A model generated the notes under the pieces. That model saw nothing but the letters and a program-made list of their open reading frames with translations. It did no database searches and was not told the DNA's origin. From Cryomorphaceae bacterium (GTDB taxonomy: Bacteria; Bacteroidota; Bacteroidia; Flavobacteriales_D; Crocinitomicaceae): a DNA stretch of 9,534 bases. This document shows positions 6,318-9,534 of the stretch, piece by piece. The position numbers and the translations under genes are program-made. Position 1 is the first letter of the stretch; each line of letters begins with the position of its first letter. The stretch is from positions 1 to 9,534 of the forward strand of contig JAIXRD010000290.1 of the NCBI GenBank assembly GCA_027485365.1. Reading direction: 5' to 3'.

Positions 6318-8030
6318 ATGATGAGAGTTGTTTTTTCTTTGCTTATCATAATAAGCACAGGGTTGAGTTTGTGGGCACAATCGAAATGGACCGGAAATAC
6401 ATCCCCGGATTATTATCGATTAATTGATGAGCTTAAACGAATGGATAAAGAAAGTCCCTTGGTTAGCTTATACAACATGGGACCGTCGGATGTGCCGGGT
6501 TTACCAATCTATGTGTGTGTATTAAACGGTACAGGAGATTCATCGACTACCTTTTTGAAAGCAAGGAAAGGGACCACCTTACTATTTAATAACGCAATAC
6601 ATCCGGGCGAACCAGATGGTATTAATGCGTGCTTGATTTATACGGAAAACTATATGCGTTTGGATAGTATTAATCCGAATGACCCGGTTGTGGCTTTTAT
6701 TCCCGCATACAATGTCGGTGGTATGTTAACCCGAAGCGCTACGAGTAGGGCGAACCAGAACGGACCTGAGCTTTATGGGTTTCGTGGGAATTCCCAAAAC
6801 CTGGATCTAAATCGCGACTTCACCAAAATGGATAGCGAAAATGCACTTACATTTGCTAAGATTTTCCATGCCTTGAATCCGGATGTGTTTGTAGATAATC
6901 ACGTATCCAATGGAGCGGACTATCAATATACCTTGACGTATATCTCATCACTGCGTGAGCGAATCGCGCCTTCATTAAGAAAGCTAATCTATGGTTCGAT
7001 GCTGCCCCAATTAACGCAGGCATTAAAAAAGTCCAAGTGGGATTTGTTTCCTTATGTGGAATCAGTAAAAGAAACACCTGACTCGGGGATCTATCAGTTT
7101 AATGATCTTCCGCGTTACGCAATGGGATACGCTTCGTTGTTTAATGTGATCTCCTTTACGGTAGAAACGCATATGCTCAAGCCCTTTCCAAATCGGGTTA
7201 AAGCCACGCATGACTTTATGAATGAATTGGTGAAATGGACGGTTGAACATGCCCCACAAATTGAATTGGCTCGAGAAAAAGCGCATGAATGGGAGGGGAG
7301 TCAGCGGTACTTCAGATTTAATTATTCCAGGACTTCTGCAGCAGATTCCATACAATTTAAAGGATTTACGGCGGTTCAAGATACAAACGATATCACTGGA
7401 TTATCTCATTTGACCTATGATCGTAACTTGCCTTATCAAAAGTCGATTCCCTTCTTTCGAACCTATGTTCCTTTAGATTCTGTTGAAATTCCTCAGTTCT
7501 ACATTATACGTGGACAAGAGCATCGAATAATTGAACAACTTAAAGCCAATAATATCTTGTTCGAAGTATTGAATCAAGAAAAAACACTGAATGTGAAAGC
7601 ACAATTTGTCCGATCGTTTGATGCAATTTCTAAGCCGTATGAAGGACACTATTTACATCCCAACAAGGCGATTGAAAAAGTTTCCATGAACATGAATTTT
7701 CGTCCGGGAGATGTACTTGTTCCAACCAATCAAAACGGATCTTTATTTCTGCATGCCGTATTGCAACCCATGTGTGAAGACTCTTATTTTACATGGAATT
7801 ATTTTGATTCTTACCTTCAAGAAAAAGAGTACTTTTCGAATTACGTATTTGTGGAAAAATTGCGAAGTATTTTACAGGCTAATCCTGAATTACGTCAAGC
7901 CTACGAAGCTAAAAAGGCAGCGGATAAGGAATTTGCCAATTCAGAGTGGCAACAGCTTTATTATATCTATCAGCATAGTGCCTACTTTGAACCAAGTTAC
8001 ATGCTGTTACCTGTGTATGAATTAAAATGA
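6318..8030 (+). CDS. Exported M14-family zinc carboxypeptidase-like metallopeptidase
   Basis: This is a 570-residue secreted peptidase of the M14 (carboxypeptidase A-like) fold. A Sec signal peptide covers about residues 1-20 (MMRVVFSLLIIISTGLSLWA, then Q). The zinc motif HPGE gives His95 and Glu98, with the third ligand His195 in VDNHVSNG. NLDLNRDF (161-168) supplies the substrate-carboxylate Arg166. FTVETHM (280-286) supplies the catalytic Glu283. All expected active-site residues are present, so activity on peptides, possibly cell-wall peptides, is likely; the substrate is unknown. Residues from about 320 to 570 form an extra C-terminal region of unassigned function, with PGDVLVPTNQ at 463-472. 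No T9SS sorting domain is apparent at the C-terminus, so a periplasmic site is more likely than T9SS export. The start is the first of two adjacent ATGs (6318 or 6321). An upstream ATG at 6300 would put charge-poor non-signal residues ahead and overlap the promoter box. The 3' end overlaps the convergent gene by 9 bases. Confidence 0.9.
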   Translation: MMRVVFSLLIIISTGLSLWAQSKWTGNTSPDYYRLIDELKRMDKESPLVSLYNMGPSDVPGLPIYVCVLNGTGDSSTTFLKARKGTTLLFNNAIHPGEPDGINACLIYTENYMRLDSINPNDPVVAFIPAYNVGGMLTRSATSRANQNGPELYGFRGNSQNLDLNRDFTKMDSENALTFAKIFHALNPDVFVDNHVSNGADYQYTLTYISSLRERIAPSLRKLIYGSMLPQLTQALKKSKWDLFPYVESVKETPDSGIYQFNDLPRYAMGYASLFNVISFTVETHMLKPFPNRVKATHDFMNELVKWTVEHAPQIELAREKAHEWEGSQRYFRFNYSRTSAADSIQFKGFTAVQDTNDITGLSHLTYDRNLPYQKSIPFFRTYVPLDSVEIPQFYIIRGQEHRIIEQLKANNILFEVLNQEKTLNVKAQFVRSFDAISKPYEGHYLHPNKAIEKVSMNMNFRPGDVLVPTNQNGSLFLHAVLQPMCEDSYFTWNYFDSYLQEKEYFSNYVFVEKLRSILQANPELRQAYEAKKAADKEFANSEWQQLYYIYQHSAYFEPSYMLLPVYELK

Positions 8031-9170
8031 TTCTCGGTTGGTATGAATATACCTTAGGATATGTAATTCACCTTCGGATAAGGTTTTTCCGCGACGCGAC
8101 ATCATGCTTTCTATGCCTTCCAATGCCTTATCAAACCGATATGGTAATAAACGAGTCGGTTCACCAAAACTGAAAGAAGGGATGTGCTTTTTGAAGAAGC
8201 CTGGACCGTAAACATTACACCCTACACCAAGTGCGGTCCCTGTATTAAACATCGTGTTAATCCCACATTTTGAATGATCTCCCATGTGCAAACCAACGAA
8301 TTGTTCTCCAGAGGAGGTTGTTTTGCCGGTTTCATAGTCATGCACATCAACAATGCCGTAATTATTCATTAGATTGGAAGCATTGGTGTCAGCTCCAATA
8401 TTGCACCAAGAACTAATGTAACCGTTACCAAGAAATCCGTCGTGTGATTTATTGGAATAGGATTCAAAGATGATATTATTAATTTCACCACCTACCTTAC
8501 AGTGTGGACCAATGGTTGTAGCACCATAAATTTTAGCGCCCATTTTTATTTGTGCATTTTCACAAAGCGCGAACGGTCCACGAATCAATGAACCCTCCAT
8601 GATTTCGGAATTTGCTCCGATGTATATGGGACCGCTTGTAACGTTTAAGGTTGCAGCTTGTACTATGGCCCCTTCCTCAATAAAGAGTAGGTCTGGATTT
8701 CCAATGAGCGTGCATGTAGATGGGAGCGCTTGAGATTTATTGTGGCAAGTCATTAAGTCAAAATCTAATGCAAGAACCTGTCCATTCAATTTAAATAAAT
8801 CCCATCGATTGATTACCTGAATTATTGGTGTTCCTGTGTATGTTACTTCTTTATTAGCTTCCCCATACGTTGCAAGGATTGTCCCGTTGTAGCTCAGGTA
8901 TTCATTGGGATTTAAAGCGTTCAACGCACGAATGAAATCAGGCGAAGGAATAATGCTTGCATTTACATCAATGGCTTGATTCAAAGCAGGGAAATGCGCT
9001 TCTAAATAGGGTGCAGTATGGAATCCAACCTGTATTTCAGGACTCAGAAGCTTATACCGTTCCACGTTTGTTAGAATTCCACATCTTAATAACGCACAGG
9101 GTTTAGTCAGTGAATGAGGTGCTAACTTAAGGTGAGATGAACGATCATTCAGATTAATGCGTAGCGACAT
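8022..9170 (-). CDS. GlmU-like sugar nucleotidyltransferase / left-handed beta-helix acyltransferase (Bacteroidota type)
   Basis: This 382-residue protein matches the alternative GlmU family of Bacteroidota (TIGR03991-like). It is thought to supply UDP-N-acetylglucosamine through acetylation of glucosamine-1-phosphate and uridylylation. The N-terminal part carries LTKPCALLRCGILTNVER (21-38) in place of the usual GlmU loop GxGTRM. From about 163 a hexapeptide-repeat beta-helix begins (IYIGANSEI, AKIYGATTIGPHCKVGG and similar). KSHDGFLG (241-248) followed by NIGADTNASNLMNNYG (257-272) corresponds to KxxHLxYxGD and NIGAGTxxxNYDG in classical GlmU, making His243 the probable acetyltransferase base. 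TGTALGVGCNVYGPGF (310-325) closes the helix. It is cytoplasmic, with no signal peptide. The ATG at 9170 lies 17 bases inside the upstream symporter gene, and no separate promoter box is seen. The family call is firm; the exact sugar and whether both activities persist are inferred. Confidence 0.9.
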   Translation of the reverse strand: MSLRINLNDRSSHLKLAPHSLTKPCALLRCGILTNVERYKLLSPEIQVGFHTAPYLEAHFPALNQAIDVNASIIPSPDFIRALNALNPNEYLSYNGTILATYGEANKEVTYTGTPIIQVINRWDLFKLNGQVLALDFDLMTCHNKSQALPSTCTLIGNPDLLFIEEGAIVQAATLNVTSGPIYIGANSEIMEGSLIRGPFALCENAQIKMGAKIYGATTIGPHCKVGGEINNIIFESYSNKSHDGFLGNGYISSWCNIGADTNASNLMNNYGIVDVHDYETGKTTSSGEQFVGLHMGDHSKCGINTMFNTGTALGVGCNVYGPGFFKKHIPSFSFGEPTRLLPYRFDKALEGIESMMSRRGKTLSEGELHILRYIHTNRESF

Positions 9171-9534
9171 GATGAGTTTTTTTACTGAAAATGAATAATA
9201 GGATAAAGGTAATTGTTCCGTTCAGAATTAAAAGTTCATTCCCGATTTGATAAGTACCTAAGAGCGAAGTTGCATAGGTTTTTAGTATATAGCAGAGCAG
9301 GGGAGAAACTAGGCTTATAACGGCTATTTTCGGGTGGATAAATTGTCTTTTTGTGAGGATTCCAAATGCAAATAATCCCAAAAGTGGACCGTACGTATAT
9401 CCTGCGATATCAAAAATTAGGTCAACAATACTTTTATTATCTAACCATTTGAATAAAAAGACAAGAATCATAAATAACAAGGCAAAACTTAAATGAATCC
9501 ATCGTTTGACGCGTTTCTTTTTTTCTTCTTCAAA
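9154..9534 (-). CDS. Sodium:solute symporter (SSS family), C-terminal part (5' end beyond window)
   Basis: An open frame runs from the window edge to TAA at 9156-9154, giving the last 126 residues of a membrane transporter that begins outside the window. There is no stop upstream within the window, so apparent internal starts such as the TTG at 9480 are not real starts. The visible part opens with a basic cytoplasmic stretch EEEKKKRVKR, followed by about four membrane segments (12-31, 36-60, 70-88, 99-117) and a short polar tail. AGYTYGPLLGLFAFGILTKR (44-63) is characteristic of the late helices of Na+/solute symporters of the SSS family, which move sugars, amino acids, vitamins or sialic acid with sodium. 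The substrate cannot be judged because the core transport helices are missing. It overlaps the downstream GlmU-like gene by 17 bases, so the two are probably co-transcribed. Confidence 0.82.
   Translation of the reverse strand, partial: FEEEKKKRVKRWIHLSFALLFMILVFLFKWLDNKSIVDLIFDIAGYTYGPLLGLFAFGILTKRQFIHPKIAVISLVSPLLCYILKTYATSLLGTYQIGNELLILNGTITFILLFIFSKKTHHVATH

Noticed and set aside
7062..7379. 105-codon minus-strand open frame antisense to the M14 peptidase
   Set aside because: Its composition looks like an antisense shadow with no recognisable motif, within the conserved peptidase domain.
7711..8025. 104-codon plus-strand open frame inside the M14 gene
   Set aside because: It is a second frame of the peptidase tail; the cysteine-rich, random-looking protein has no motif.
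8040..8053. Hairpin GGTAT-GAAT-ATACC near the convergent gene ends, considered as a bidirectional terminator
   Set aside because: Five base pairs and no adequate T-run on either strand; it lies inside the GlmU-like coding region.
1..9534. Search for CRISPR arrays, tRNA or rRNA genes, insertion sequences, phage genes, toxin-antitoxin or defence systems
   Set aside because: Nothing seen: the window is filled by nine housekeeping-type genes and the longest gap is 71 bases.

Overview
This window looks like an ordinary chromosomal stretch of a Bacteroidota bacterium, most likely a member of the Flavobacteriales or a close relative. The evidence is a PorT-type component of the type IX secretion system (T9SS) next to ubiE, a GlmU-like protein of the form typical of Bacteroidota, signal peptides ending in A-Q, almost no Shine-Dalgarno sequences, and several gene starts preceded by TAnnTTTG-like boxes (the Bacteroidota -7 promoter element). 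Coding density is very high. The longest gap between genes is 71 bases, and most neighbours overlap or lie within 35 bases of each other.

Region 1 (1-6264, all minus strand) reads, in transcription order: trmD (tRNA m1G37 methyltransferase), a class I PLP aminotransferase, rfaE1/hldA-like heptose-7-phosphate kinase, ubiE/menG (menaquinone methyltransferase), porT (T9SS), an FAD-dependent dehydrogenase of the COG2509 type, and mnmA (tRNA 2-thiouridylase, cut by the window edge). Aminotransferase/rfaE1 and rfaE1/ubiE share 4-base ATGA overlaps, and porT and the FAD gene share one base (TAATG). These junctions suggest translational coupling. The trmD, aminotransferase, porT and mnmA starts each carry their own TAnnTTTG-like box, so the run is probably a set of overlapping transcription units rather than one simple operon.

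Region 2 (6265-6317) is a 53-base divergent promoter region. It holds two outward-facing CTACCTTT octamers forming an inverted repeat, one before trmD and one before the plus-strand gene.

Region 3 (6318-8030, plus strand) is an exported M14-family zinc carboxypeptidase-like protein with intact catalytic residues. Region 4 (8022-9534, minus strand) is the C-terminal end of a sodium:solute symporter overlapping by 17 bases a GlmU-like sugar nucleotidyltransferase/acyltransferase. That gene meets the peptidase gene tail to tail with a 9-base overlap.

Functionally the genes are mostly housekeeping: tRNA modification (trmD, mnmA), quinone synthesis (ubiE), envelope sugar supply (rfaE1, GlmU-like) and protein export (porT). 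I found no mobile element, CRISPR array, RNA gene, phage gene or defence system. The points most worth a second look are the start-abutting promoter boxes, the porT-centred overlapping gene chain, and the uncharacterised FAD enzyme coupled to porT.
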